Assembly (NCBI GenBank): GCA_025267735.1
Contig: CM046299.1
Location: 40,005,733-40,069,732, forward strand
Reading direction: 5' to 3'
DNA length: 64,000 nucleotides
From: Mactra quadrangularis
Taxonomy: Eukaryota; Mollusca; Bivalvia; Venerida; Mactridae
The position numbers and the translations under genes were made by a program. Of the stretch, positions 36,822 through 48,110 are shown piece after piece. The notes below the pieces were generated by a model. It had not been told where the DNA came from and did no database searches. It saw only the letters and a list, made by a program, of their open reading frames with translations. How positions within the stretch are numbered: the first letter of the stretch is position 1; the number at the start of each line of letters is the position of its first letter.

Positions 36822-39800
36822 TTATAGCTGCACTGGGTTGTCAAGCCTTCTTCTGGCTATCTTGTAAGCTTTCTCAAGTTTTTCTGATACAATCCCACTG
36901 AAAGCAGACAACAAAATAATTATTTTAACTTTATTTTGGGTTTAACACAGTGGCGACACATTTATTGACCATTTCACAATGGTCGGCTCACTTTGTTTTC
37001 CTGACCTTTTACTATAACCAGTACTCATTAACCCTTCCACAAAGTCAACAACTGCTCAATATGCATGCTCCATAATTTTGCCAAATTCATGTTAGAATTA
37101 TGCAACTTAATATTTGACCTCAATGGTAACCTCATAAGCTATTGTGAAGTTACAAAAGAATGCCTATAGTAGTTGCAAAGATAAAATATTGCACTAAAAA
37201 AAAGAACCAAGAAATTTATAAGTATAAAACAGCTATAATCCAATCAAAAGCCATGGTAAAACTCAAACTCCTCACAGTATTTCCATAATGCTTTGCTACT
37301 AAACCACTGCCAACACGTGAATCATGTGACACTAGTAATACCATGTGACACCAATGTGTAGTGTGTGAAAAGTTATTTTCATTATTTTTACAAATTATAA
37401 ATTAAAACTATTATATTTTATCTTTATGTACTTTGAACATCACAATTTACTACAAGAAGACTCAATTTATAGAAAATATTAAAATGTAAAAAAAAATCGG
37501 CTCTCTGAGGGACAAATTTACTTGTGGTGGCAGTGGTTATTGATTTAATAAAGGGAAATAACTGCAGCCAGGAGTTTGGTTAAATTTATGCAACTAGGTA
37601 TTGACCTCAAATGGTTATCTCATAAGTGATATTCAAGCAAATCCCTTAAGTAGTTGCAAAGATATAAAAAATACGTGTATATTAATGTTGCCGCAGAAAC
37701 TGCTGAGATGTATTATGCAGATGCTGACAAGTGAGTAGGATAGTCCCACTTTTTTCCGATAAGTTGAGCTAAAAATATTTCAAACAACCTACCACTCCTC
37801 TAGCTAGATCTCTAGGTAATTCTCTGGCATTGTTTGTCGTATTACCATTAGCGCCGTTAATAACTAGAAGACGTAATAACTTCAATTTATCAGCTTCACT
37901 GATCCGAGACAGACCAGCCGCTATATGAAGACATGTATCACCAGATCTTGTCTGTTCTTGCATCATAACTCTCCGTCGTCCTGCTGGGAAACTATTCATA
38001 AAATCTTCGACAAGTTGAATATCCCTCGTTTCTAAAGCTAACATCAAGGGAGTCTTGCTGTTTGATTGATCCTGTAGATATGAGATATACATTATAGGCG
38101 TACAATTAAGTTCTTCTATTACTATTAAGACCAACAAAATAGATTATTTTACTCTGAATAGCTTCCTTTCTGCCTATTTATATAAAGACTTATAAAGAAG
38201 TACATGTAGTAACTAACACACAGTTTGTTGCAATGAAGTTGCTTAGACATGTTCATGATAAAACTGGTATGTTTCTGTCACCTAAAGTTACCAGGCATTG
38301 TTTAAACTTGGAAGGATCTCCATCTTAAAAAAGAAATGTTTTATCGAGAAATATTCATCTTCATCACAATTCATGAGATAAAGAAAAATGTACCACATGT
38401 TTCTTTAAAAATTAAAAGATGATTCTGTCATGAAAGACTGAGATACTGTCAGATTAGGTCTAAATGCAATAACTAACTAACAGAGTGATCTCCCCTAGTT
38501 TATTTTACATATCTCTTTGATAGGACCTTTTGGCCGATTAAATTCTGTATACTGTCCAAACTGAATTTTGTGTCAATAACTTCTGGTTTCTAGTTACCTC
38601 CCTTTGGTCCTTCTAAAATCATATAAAAGGGAGATAGCATACCCTCATTTTTTCTAACTAAATTCGCACATTCGGAACACTTCTGGTTCCTGTGCTTACC
38701 AATCGTTGCATTGTGGGACAGTATGACTTTATGACTAAAACACACAATAAAGCGAAATAAAGTATACATTGGCAAAATGGAGATTTATTTGTTAATTAAA
38801 TATAATTTCATGGCCTTTACGACCAACAAACTACTTCACTCAGTTGCATGTCTTTTCCATCAATAGGCCATGCCTATAATTATATTATAAGATATGTTCT
38901 CCTACATACCCTGATTGAGATATCAGCATCATGTTTCACTAATTCTAAGATAGTTTGTCTACAATTCAAGGATGGTGAGTGGTTTTTCAATGCTAAATGA
39001 AGGGCAGTTAACTCTGAAAGTAAACAAAACGTATGATGTCATCATTTTTTGTGCACCAGGATACACAATGTTCAAAATCAAAATACTTGTAAAAGCATAT
39101 AAGGAACTGTAACAGTCAAAACCACAGCCTCCCCATAAAGTCAAATAGCAAAGAGGAAGACACCTCAAACTTCCGTACTTCCTCCACAAAAGAGACACCA
39201 CAAGCAATTAAAATAATTAGTTCACACTAATTTGTTTTTTAGCTAGAATGAAACAAGTTATAATAACTTAGATATATCACTTTCAAGTCGGCTTCCTGGT
39301 CCCAGGGGCATAATTTAAACAAACTTTGTACAAGACCTTTAGGTAATGCCACATGCCAAATTTGAAAGCCCTAAGCTTCATAGTTTAAGAGAAGATTTTT
39401 TTTATTAAAATCTGTTGGCTCCTAAGACTGTGTCAATTTTCATCCAGTGCATCATATTTTTACAATCTTTGTAGAGGATCAATGGCAGTAGGCTTTATGG
39501 TTTTTGATATGTTTTTTTAGAAATTGTGAAAGAGGAAGGACACACTAATGTATGAATAGACCCCAGATAGTCCCCATCACACTGGATCAACTTGAGCACT
39601 ATGAGCTCAGGTGAGCTAAAAAGGTTTATAAACAACAATACATACTATCTCCATGACTACAGCTATTAATATCTATGAGATCTTGTTTATTGAGTAAGGC
39701 ACGTAATATATATATCCAATCATCCCCTTTCATAGCGGCAAGATGTAGAGGAGATCTCCATATGTAATCATAACGATCAATGTATAGCTGCAATAAGAAA

Positions 39801-42800
39801 AACAAAGTCTGAGCCTCTACCTATAAAACTAAAATCAAAAGTAACACAGACCACAAACAAATCTCCGTAAATAGATATCCTATAAACCACTGTCATTTTG
39901 GATCTCTAATGATCACTCCGATGGTCATGTTAAAATTTTAGAGAATTTTAGACCAAGGTTTGAGAGCTAATTTTAAGGTGGTGTTATTTACAGGCTGTGA
40001 TTGGACAGCTCTTTTCTAACTGCATTACGTAGAAGTTACTCAACATAATGATTGCCTCCTGAATATCATAATGAAAAAGGTCGCCTGAATGTACCCTCAT
40101 AACAAGGCAGCCATATCTTCAAATAAGGAGTAGGCAAGCGGAGGCAAAAAAGTATAGTGTTCCCAATTAATCAGGGACACTTTTTTGCTTGGTATTTCAG
40201 CTAAGTGTCAATTGGCACACATATGTTTATACTTCCATAGTGCAATACTATTGCAAAATAACCTGAGAATATGACACATAATAATGGTAGATAAACATCA
40301 GTTACCTGCTGACTAACAGACTATTGGCATTGAAGTGTCCCCTCAAAAAATCTCAAAATTATACATGTGAATATATTATGATTTTTTGGGGGGGAAGGAC
40401 TTTGTCATGCCTATAACCTAGGCTGACCATAGGCATAGATGAAATCATTAAACTCAAATACTCTAGATTGCCTTGCATCAGCAATATAAAGACACATTAT
40501 GAATCATTTTGTCATAACTATTTTAAAACAACTTACAGTTCCTTGTATGTTAGGATCAGCCCCATTGTCTAATAACCAAATAACAAAACTGAGATTTCCT
40601 TCTAATACTGCTAGAAACAATGGTGTCTGAAACAATACAATGATAGGATAACAACTTGTTTTTTTCAAGTTCAAAATTTTATTTAGCACAAACATAATAG
40701 GTTTTTTGCCAATACAATGTATAAATTACAATGTATGTAATTTATACCAGTATTTAAGAAGTCTAATTTTTTTACAACAACAAGAGGAAACCTACCTAAC
40801 TTGCCATAAACTGCCACATTATTTGTTGAAGACTTAATACCAAGAATCTGTTTAAAAAATTTAAATACTGCAAGATATGTTTAATAAAGCATTCAATGAT
40901 AGTGTTTTATTCTAAGATCCTATGACCAATCTAACCCTAGTAGACTACTGTCTCTAGTAGATGAATAGCAGTATATAAACCTAATATATATTTAACAGTG
41001 ATTTTGATGCATACTCTTTTGTTGTCAAGGGCCTATGGTATAAATAACAAGTAAATCTGTGAGCTAATGCTCACTAGTGATACCCCCGCAGTGAGAAATA
41101 TGACTATCATAATGTAACATTCATTTAACAAATTCTAAAAATATGCGACAAACAGGAAGTAGATGAGCAAGAATCATGAAATCGCTTTACACCACATGGG
41201 ACTATAGGATGAAGCAATATGCAAAGTATTAGGCTGCTGCATGTTATAGTTGCTGAGAAAACTGCAACGGAAATTTTGTAATGGACGGAGGCACGCACGG
41301 ACAAGGGTAAAACAGTATACCCCCCTCTTCTTCGAAGCGGGGATATAATAACAAAAAAAAATCCTTACTAAGTTAGTAGATGTTCAGTATAAATCTATGA
41401 TTTATTATATATTTACTAGGGATATTGATGTATGCTCTTTAGGCTGTTGAGGGCTTATGGTGTAAATTAATAACATTAAATATGATCTTAGTAGATGTTC
41501 AGTTTATATCTATTATTTATTATATATTTACTAGTGATATTGATGTATGCTCTTTTGCTGGTGAAGGTCAATGGTGTAGTGTATAGAACCACTGAAGTAT
41601 CATGTCACATATCAATGCACTGTAGTATGAGAATTCACTAGTTGAGAGTACTTTGATAGTACCAGTTGTATATTATATAATGATAAGAGTAACAGAATAA
41701 ATGTGTTAGATAGTTTTAGGGACTTGTTGTTGCATCTATTATAATTATTGTTTTATAGAAGACACCACAAATAGTAGTAATCATTGAAATAAAATATGAC
41801 TTAAGTTCCACTCACCTGTTTTAATTTATTCTGCAGGTTAATACAGCTTGCCACAACTCCACATTGTAAAAGTACATCTATATTTTTAGCCAATGAATAT
41901 TTGTCTTGAACCGCAGACAATGTGTGTAATGGTCTAAGAATATATAAACATTGTTTCAAATATAATATATTGTCCGTTTTTTCTCAACTGTCAAAGCTTG
42001 AATAATTACACGGTGACTGATTGCATTGTTTTTGTACTGGACGGCCTAATTGTTATTAAAAATATCTTGACAAAAACATATCAAACGGCATAAACAGCTT
42101 TACTTGATCATAATAAACACGTTCGGAAACTCATGGATGTATTACAACAATGATTTTAATAAAGGCATTCACCGTGAAATTATTCCTGTTTTGACAGTTG
42201 AGAAAAAACGAACAATATGATTTATGTTACTGTCATGATATAGCAGAACACTGATCCTCTAAACATGGTCTCATGACAATCAAATGTCAAAAGATCTAGC
42301 CGTCTGCTGCCTACCCCAGTTCGTGGGATTCCCGCCGCAGTTGAAAAATAAAATCTCAGATTTGATATACATGTATGATTAATTGATATTTTAACAGGAA
42401 AGCCTTCAAAAGGTGACAACACATATTAAGTTGGAATCATAAAAAACAATATAAGATTTCTTGAAATGTCTATGTTACGGGGTTCCACAGGCGATATTTA
42501 TACAAAAAGTTCCGAAAAAGGCCACTTATAACAAATACCTGAACTATAAACCATGAAGGTAAAAAGCTGTATTATTATCTATACGTGCCAAAGAATATGA
42601 AACACAATTTTTTCATGATTTTGATAGTTAAAACCACAACTTATGGGAACAATAGGTTTAAAGTAATATACACATGCTTCATGAAGGTATGAAGAACAAG
42701 CCAAGAGCCCCTTTTTCACAAAATCTTACAAAAAAGTTATCTTAAGTCAATTTCATAAATTTTGCGGTTCAAAGTCAGGAGAATAGTAAACAAAGTATGA

Positions 42801-45517
42801 TAATTTATGATACTCAAAAGGTATACAATATTCTTCATATTTCAATATTAAGAATTGATTGGCGTAAAATGACCATATTATTAATGTTTCTTGCTATTGA
42901 CTTTTGATGATTTTTATTGTAAGTTTTTTGCGTTAAAAAGCTCCAAGAATCAAACCTACAACCAAAGAAGGTCAAACCTAATTAGTAAAAGACCTACCCC
43001 TCTCCGTACTCGTCAAGTTCAAAAGAGTAAGTAACATCTTCATCCATGCTGTCATCAGCCCCAGTTTCAACTGATGTTACTGATGGCGTAGTCTGAGCTT
43101 GTGGCGAAGAAATCTGTTGTTGCCATAACTGATGATGATAGTTATTAGCTTCCCCTTCTGATTGACCATTATAGCGCATTAACTTATCTTCATGTGGATA
43201 TTTCATCAAGCCATCATTATTTGTCAGATCAGGCTGTATTTTGCTTGTATCAACACCTGGTATGCTGCAGCCAGGGGACATAATCTCTGAAAATGGCATC
43301 ATAGAGGGTTCTCGATCCATTTCAAGATCATAAGAAGACAGGGAGTTCCCTTGTCTCCACTGACCAGGATCTTGTGGAAGGTTCCATGGAATGGAATTGC
43401 TATCATTATGAATCCAGACTGACCCTGATGAATTTTCATAGTTGTGTTGTGACCCCTGAATAAAGGTCGAGGTCATTCCAGCTTGCAGAGATTCTCCTCT
43501 CACACCATCCCCAGACAATGGTCCAAACATACATGCTGATCTTGTCTCTTGTTTAGGCTCAGGCAAAACAGTAGCAGCTTCAACATCCCTCTCCTAATGA
43601 AAATAATCAGAAATTGTTTTATTATGTCTTGAGTTCAACATTTAGGCCATTAAAAATTCAAGGTCTTAATAACAGATCAGACAGTCAGTCATTGGGAAAC
43701 TCAACAGTTCATTATTGGACAGTAGGTCCTGTGAAGATCAAAACTTTATAGGACCTAACTAATTCTTACAGGACCAAAGACATTTTACAAATTTTGATGA
43801 ATTGAAGTGTTTGAATGAGATCAAATTCTTTGCCCAACAGTCTGTCCTGTAAACCTGCAGATCTAGACAGCCCTTCTATTTTTTAGAGAATTTGTCCCTT
43901 GGTCCACCATGTTTGGTGGTTTGTTTGTTTGTTTGTTTTGGTGGGTTTAACGCCGTAGCAACACATTGTATTGGTCATAAAACGGCGGTCAGTCAACCTA
44001 CTCACTTCTTCTGGAAAGGCTAAATCTCTGGATTTAGCTGTTAACCAACTACCAAGGGCATACTTTTCGTCAGTGGCTGACAACTGGCCTACATAATTAC
44101 AAATCATTGGTAGGAGGGAGAATGGTCGTAAAAATAATTTCATGACCAAGCTCCACAAAAGTATGCCACGCCCGGGAATCGAACCCACGACCCCTCGATC
44201 AGTAGAGGTGCGTGCAACCAACTGAGCTAGCCGGGCGGCTTATGCTTGGTGGCGACTGGTCTGAGTATAATATGGACCTTTTTTCAAATATAGAATTTGG
44301 GACTTAAAATTGTCAAAAATCACATGATTTTGCATCAAACAATAGGGTCTTTGTAGTCCTAAATATAAGATTCTACATAACTAGTTTATCATATGGACGT
44401 TCTTCAGTTATATATATATATGTAACAGAAAAATGTCCAAATGATAAAAAAGTTATGTAGGGTCTTATATTTAGGACTAGGGTCTTTGGAACTGTACTAT
44501 AAAATGATTTATTGAATTAAGTATTACAAAATAAAATTAACATATTTTAAAAAATAAAATATCATACTTTATACAGGGCTGTATAACTGACACAGTATTT
44601 TTACATGTTGGGTTAGTACATGTACTTACACTAGAATGAGGAAATCTCAGGATCTTTTCTAAATCACTTGATATCTGTCTCTCTTCTAATTCCATGTCTG
44701 AAAAATTAGAAATTTTAATTCAGGGACAGATCTGGAAATGGATCAATTCTTTATAAAAAACAAAGGGTGACAGGGAGGGACTCCTTTACTTCAGCTACAA
44801 GACGTATAAGAGTGTGGAACCATTTGCAAACCCTTGCCTTGAAGCTAGCTTTTATAGCAATATGTGGTTAAGTGTCTGCTTAATACAAAAGTCAAGGGTT
44901 TAATCCCTGCTAAGACCATAGATACTTATTGGGTTAGAATAAGTACATCCAAATGAAGGGTGCGAGCTGTGTCAATGGGCCTTGAGCCCAATGAATTGGT
45001 CAAACCCTGATGGACAAAACAAGATTGAAGCATCTTTTCTATTATTTCTACCTTTTTTCTATAACATCACATACATTTATCTGTGTGGGTCTATTTCTCT
45101 CTTTCAACTATCCTTTCTAACTTTCCTCTTGCGCGCCATTGAAGAATTGTCAGTCTATGACAGCTCAATGTAACAATGTAGATACTAGATGTAGTAGAGT
45201 TTGTGTCTGGAGCACCTGTGACCTAATCAGACTAATTTTGAAGAAAAAAAAATAGGTGGAGATCCTACATAGCATTAACAAGGGAAACCAGTAAAAGCGT
45301 GTCACTGAAACAAATCTATCGTAGAGTAGTATCTTACTACTGCGTTGTGAAATGTGCGTGATACTCGGTAACGTGTAGTTAAATAATTTACAAGAACAAC
45401 AAGTTCGACTTTTCAATTTCGTCTTCGATTTTAGATCAGAAATAAATACGTACGCCATTGAAGTGTTCCTCCGTTAACATCGACATCCTTATCAGCTAGT
45501 GAAGACTGTCTCGCCAT
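36822..45517 (-). CDS. Nuclear IkappaB-like ankyrin-repeat protein (IkappaB-zeta/IkappaB-NS type)
   Basis: Ankyrin-repeat protein of the nuclear IkappaB class, which binds NF-kappaB/Rel dimers and modulates transcription. Exons in transcript order: 45454-45517, 44630-44697, 42998-43593, 41816-41933, 40537-40626, 39646-39787, 38910-39013, 37793-38071, then a terminal exon 36822-36897. The first eight join in frame (487 codons). Residues 1-240 look disordered and are rich in Ser, Gln and Asn. About six ankyrin repeats follow (roughly 243-282, 283-317, 323-359, 361-395, 402-436, 440-475), with motifs TPLFLAVLEGNL, NGADPNIQG, SPLHLAAMKGD, TALHLALKNH and GDTCLHIAAGL. The last repeat and its tail resemble IkappaB-zeta/NS. 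I see no DSGxxS phosphodegron, unlike cytoplasmic IkappaB/Cactus. Exon 8 ends in phase 0 (or 1 with a weak donor), but the plausible exon 9 peptide, starting GIVSEKLEKAY, needs phase 2; phase 0 gives a short WDCIRKT end. BCL3 is an alternative family member. Confidence 0.85.
36943..37060 (-). mobile_element. SINE family B, copy 5, 3' part only (IkappaB intron 8)
   Basis: GGGTTTAACACAGTGGCGAC, ACTATAACCAGTACTCA and ACCCTTCCACAA match the 3' half of family B; the head is gone. Confidence 0.65.
37063..37215 (-). repeat. Repeat D, fragment (IkappaB intron 8)
   Basis: ATGCAACTTAATATTTGACC and GTAGTTGCAAAGATAAAATA match the interior of repeat D in inverted orientation. Confidence 0.55.
37556..37776 (-). 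repeat. Repeat D, fragment (IkappaB intron 8)
   Basis: On the - strand TTTTTAGCTCAACTTATCGG, GGACTATCCTACTCACTTGT and TGCAACTACTTAAGGGATTT match repeat D. It ends about 17 bp from the exon at 37793-38071. Confidence 0.65.
39287..39622 (-). repeat. Repeat with TTTTTAGCTCACCTGAGCTC end (IkappaB intron 6)
   Basis: On the - strand the unit begins TTTTTAGCTCACCTGAGCTC and continues GTGCTCAAGTTGATCCAGTG, a motif I know from bivalve dispersed repeats. It starts 23 bp after the donor end of the exon 39646-39787. The far end is approximate. Confidence 0.5.
39860..40145 (+). repeat. Dispersed repeat C, copy 3 (IkappaB intron 5)
   Basis: AATCTCCGTAAATAGATATC, GACCAAGGTTTGAGAGC and GGTCGCCTGAATGT match, with a central deletion relative to copies 1 and 2. 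Confidence 0.68.
40950..41585 (+). repeat. ~120-bp tandem repeat, three units, split by repeat H
   Basis: TATATATTTACTAG, GATATTGATGTATGCTCTTT and TATGGTGTAAATTA recur at about 40985-41045, 41400-41475 and 41515-41585; repeat H (41053-41350) separates units 1 and 2. Confidence 0.6.
41053..41350. repeat. Dispersed repeat H, copy 2 (IkappaB intron 4)
   Basis: Matches copy 1 almost throughout, with an extra stretch near 41090-41130 and a shorter ACGC run. AATAACA occurs at both edges and may be the TSD. Confidence 0.75.
43920..44240 (-). mobile_element. SINE family A, copy 5, full length (IkappaB intron 2)
   Basis: Complete copy on the - strand: head GCCCGGCTAGCTCAGTTGGT, B box GGGTTCGATTCCC, body, tail GGCGTTAAACCCACC and a (CAAA)n end. 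ATGYTTGGTGG flanks it (43909-43919 and 44242-44252, one mismatch). The 112-codon frame over it is not a gene. Confidence 0.87.
44354..44479. mobile_element. Small palindromic MITE with 9-bp TSD, IkappaB intron 2
   Basis: Ends TAGTCCTAAATATAAGA and its reverse complement; arms of about 50 bp (with ATAACT and GGACAT inside) around an AT-rich loop. GGGTCTTTG flanks both sides (44345-44353 and 44480-44488), a perfect 9-bp duplication as in FB1 and FB2 but with different terminal sequence. Confidence 0.85.
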
Positions 45518-45635
45518 TTTTAATCAGATAAAACTACATTTATCCGCAGAAATTCCAGATCAATGGAATTTTTTTACTGGAAATTTGGTTATTAAGAGTT
45601 TCTATTTATAGTAACACGTACTTTCCAACATCTTG

Positions 45636-45643
45636 GTTTCCGG
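45636..45643 (-). promoter_or_regulatory. ETS-like CCGGAAAC upstream of the IkappaB-like gene
   Basis: A GGAA-core site about 120 bp before the ATG at 45517, in the only short stretch of non-transposon DNA between the start codon and the foldback element that begins at 45692. A regulatory role is inferred from position only. Confidence 0.2.
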
Positions 45644-46319
45644 TCTCATTCATTGAAATAGGTTGAAAATTTGCGTGACTGGTTCCCTAATGGGACGGTC
45701 TATTTTACTGACGCGAACACTGACACCATACACATAGAAGGAAATTACTGACGGATTTACTGACACCAAAGATAAACAAGGTTTATCAGACCATGACTGA
45801 TTATAATCCTATTATATATTGTATACAGGCGTTAGTATGATAATAGATATACATGTATTATGATAATAAACATATATATTACTACAATTAGCACCTAAGT
45901 ATTCTGAAAAACTGTATATAAAATGAAAGAATACATTTGTTATATTTTATGATTTAAGAAATTAAATAAGATATGCATTAAATTAATAATTAGATAAGAC
46001 GAATATTAGATAAAATATGTTGAATAAATGTTTAAGGAGTACAAATGAATACAATAAGCAGAGTACATTTTAAAATAATTATTAGAAAAATAGTTAATTT
46101 GTTTAATATGATATTTAAGTTATCTGTGTCTTTAATATGAGTTAGATACTTAATTTTGTAAACGCATAAATTACAGTAAGTAGTTCGGAATAAGCTGAAA
46201 TTAAGAAACTAGTTGGCATGATACATAGCGTAATTTATATTTTACTTACAAAGTATTTATCTAAGAACGAAAAATCGCTTAAACGAAGTTTTTTTCTCTA
46301 TTATTTGTTATATACAGCG

Positions 46320-47705
46320 AAAATCACTGACAAATCTACTGACGCCATAAACAAAGAGCGATCATCGACCGTGACTGATTAATTAGGATATATTTCTATA
46401 TAAGATATGTTAGAAATTACTGACGACATACGCAAAGAGCGATCATAGACCGTGACTGATTAATTATAAAATATTCCACATAGAATATTTAAGAAAGTAC
46501 TGACGACATACGCAAAGAGCGTTCATCGACCTTGACTGATTAATTAGGATATATTTCTATATAAGATATGTTAGAAATTACTGACGACATACGCAAAGAG
46601 CGACCATAGACCGTGAATGATTAATTAGGATATATTTCTTAATAAAATATGTTAGAAATTACTGACGACATACGCAAAGAGCGTTCATCGACCGTGACTA
46701 ATTAATTATAAAATATTCCATATAGAATATATAAGAAATTACTGACGACATACGCAAAGAGCATTCATCGACCGTGACTAATTAATTATAAAATATTCCA
46801 TATAGAATATATAAGAAAGTACTGACGACATACGCAAAGAGCGTTCATCGACCTTGACTGATTGATTATGATATATTTCTATATAAGATATGTTAGAAAT
46901 TACTGACGACATACACAGAGAGCGATCATCGACCGTGACTAATTAATTATAAAATATTCCATATAGAATATATAAGAAAGTACTGACGACATACGCAAAG
47001 AGCGTTCATCGACCGTGACTAATTAATTATAAAATATTTCATATAGAATATATAAGAAAGTACTGACGACATACGCAAAGAGCGTTCATCGACCGTGACT
47101 GATTAATTATAAAAGATTCCAAATAGAATATATTATAAGAAAGTACTGACGACATACGCAAAGAGCGTTCATCCACCGTGACTGATTAATTAGGATATAT
47201 TTCTATATAAGATATGTTAGAAATTACTGACGACATACACAGAGAGCGATCATCGACCGTGACTAATTAATTATAAAATATTCCATATAGAATATATAAG
47301 AAAGTACTGACGACATACGCATAGAGCGTTCATCGAACGTGACTAATTAATTATAAAATATTCCATATAGAATATATAAGAAAGTACTGACGACATACGC
47401 AAAGAGCGTTCATCGACCGTGACTGATTAATTATAAAAGATTCCAAATAGAATATATTATAAGAAAGTACTGACGACATACGCAAAGAGCGTTCATCCAC
47501 CGTGACTGATTAATTAGGATATATTTCTATATAAAACATGTTAGAAATTACTGACGACATACACAGAGAGCGATCATAGACCGTGACTGATTAATTATAA
47601 AATATTCAATATAGAATATTTAAGAAAGTACTGACGACATACGCAAAGAGCGTTTATCGACCGTGACTGATTAATTAGGATATATTTCTATATAAAATAT
47701 GTTTA
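46320..47705 (+). repeat. Satellite of ~80-bp units inside FB1
   Basis: About 17 direct units, each with TACTGACGACATACGCAAAG, then a GTTCATCGACCGTGACT-like segment and an AT-rich spacer (ATTAATTATAAAATATTCC or a GGATATATTTC variant). Spacing is close to 80 bp. Two spacer types and two core types (GCGATCAT and GCGTTCAT) are mixed, and longer blocks recur (around 46980-47220 and 47306-47550), suggesting higher-order duplication. Four inverted units lie at 48110-48415. Confidence 0.92.
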
Positions 47706-48110
47706 TAGAATAATGAAAAAACCTACGAGTAAAAACTTCTTTTGATCCATTGTTATTTCCAAGCAATGTTAAATAACCAATTTTTTTAACAACGGTTAGT
47801 CATTTTTTAAGAAACCGGTACAGGAAAATAAAATTATAAAAATAACTTTATCTGTATATATTTTTTATACAATGTATGTAATATAACGAAACAAAAGTGT
47901 TGATTGTAAATTTTAAAAGTGATTTTACAATGATTGCACGATAAGGTAGATAAGATGTCTTGATTATTAAACTTTATTTTCAGCACCCAGGTAGTAATAT
48001 CGGAAGTATTACCCAGAGGAGAAAACTCATTTGTAGAATACAAACGTCCATTCATGCTTAGAAATTGGAACAATGAATGTATTGTTGTAAATTCTACATG
48101 GAATATTTTA
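47706..48110. other. Unique centre of FB1
   Basis: AT-rich spacer between the direct and inverted satellite blocks. It has no recognised domain or homology; it holds an open frame of 79 codons on the - strand (47834-48073) that I would not call a gene. Confidence 0.4.

Noticed and set aside
43883..44221. 112-codon open frame
   Set aside because: It lies over the full-length SINE family A copy 5, including the tRNA-like head.
44155..44240. Possible tRNA gene (TAGCTCAGTTGGT and GGTTCGATTCC boxes)
   Set aside because: The boxes continue into a SINE body with tail and TSD; the acceptor stem does not close. The same applies to the heads at 4312, 26161 and 50840-50920.
46320..47705. CRISPR-like array of spaced repeats
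   Set aside because: Units are contiguous ~80-bp satellite repeats with related, not unique, spacers, inside a eukaryotic transposon.
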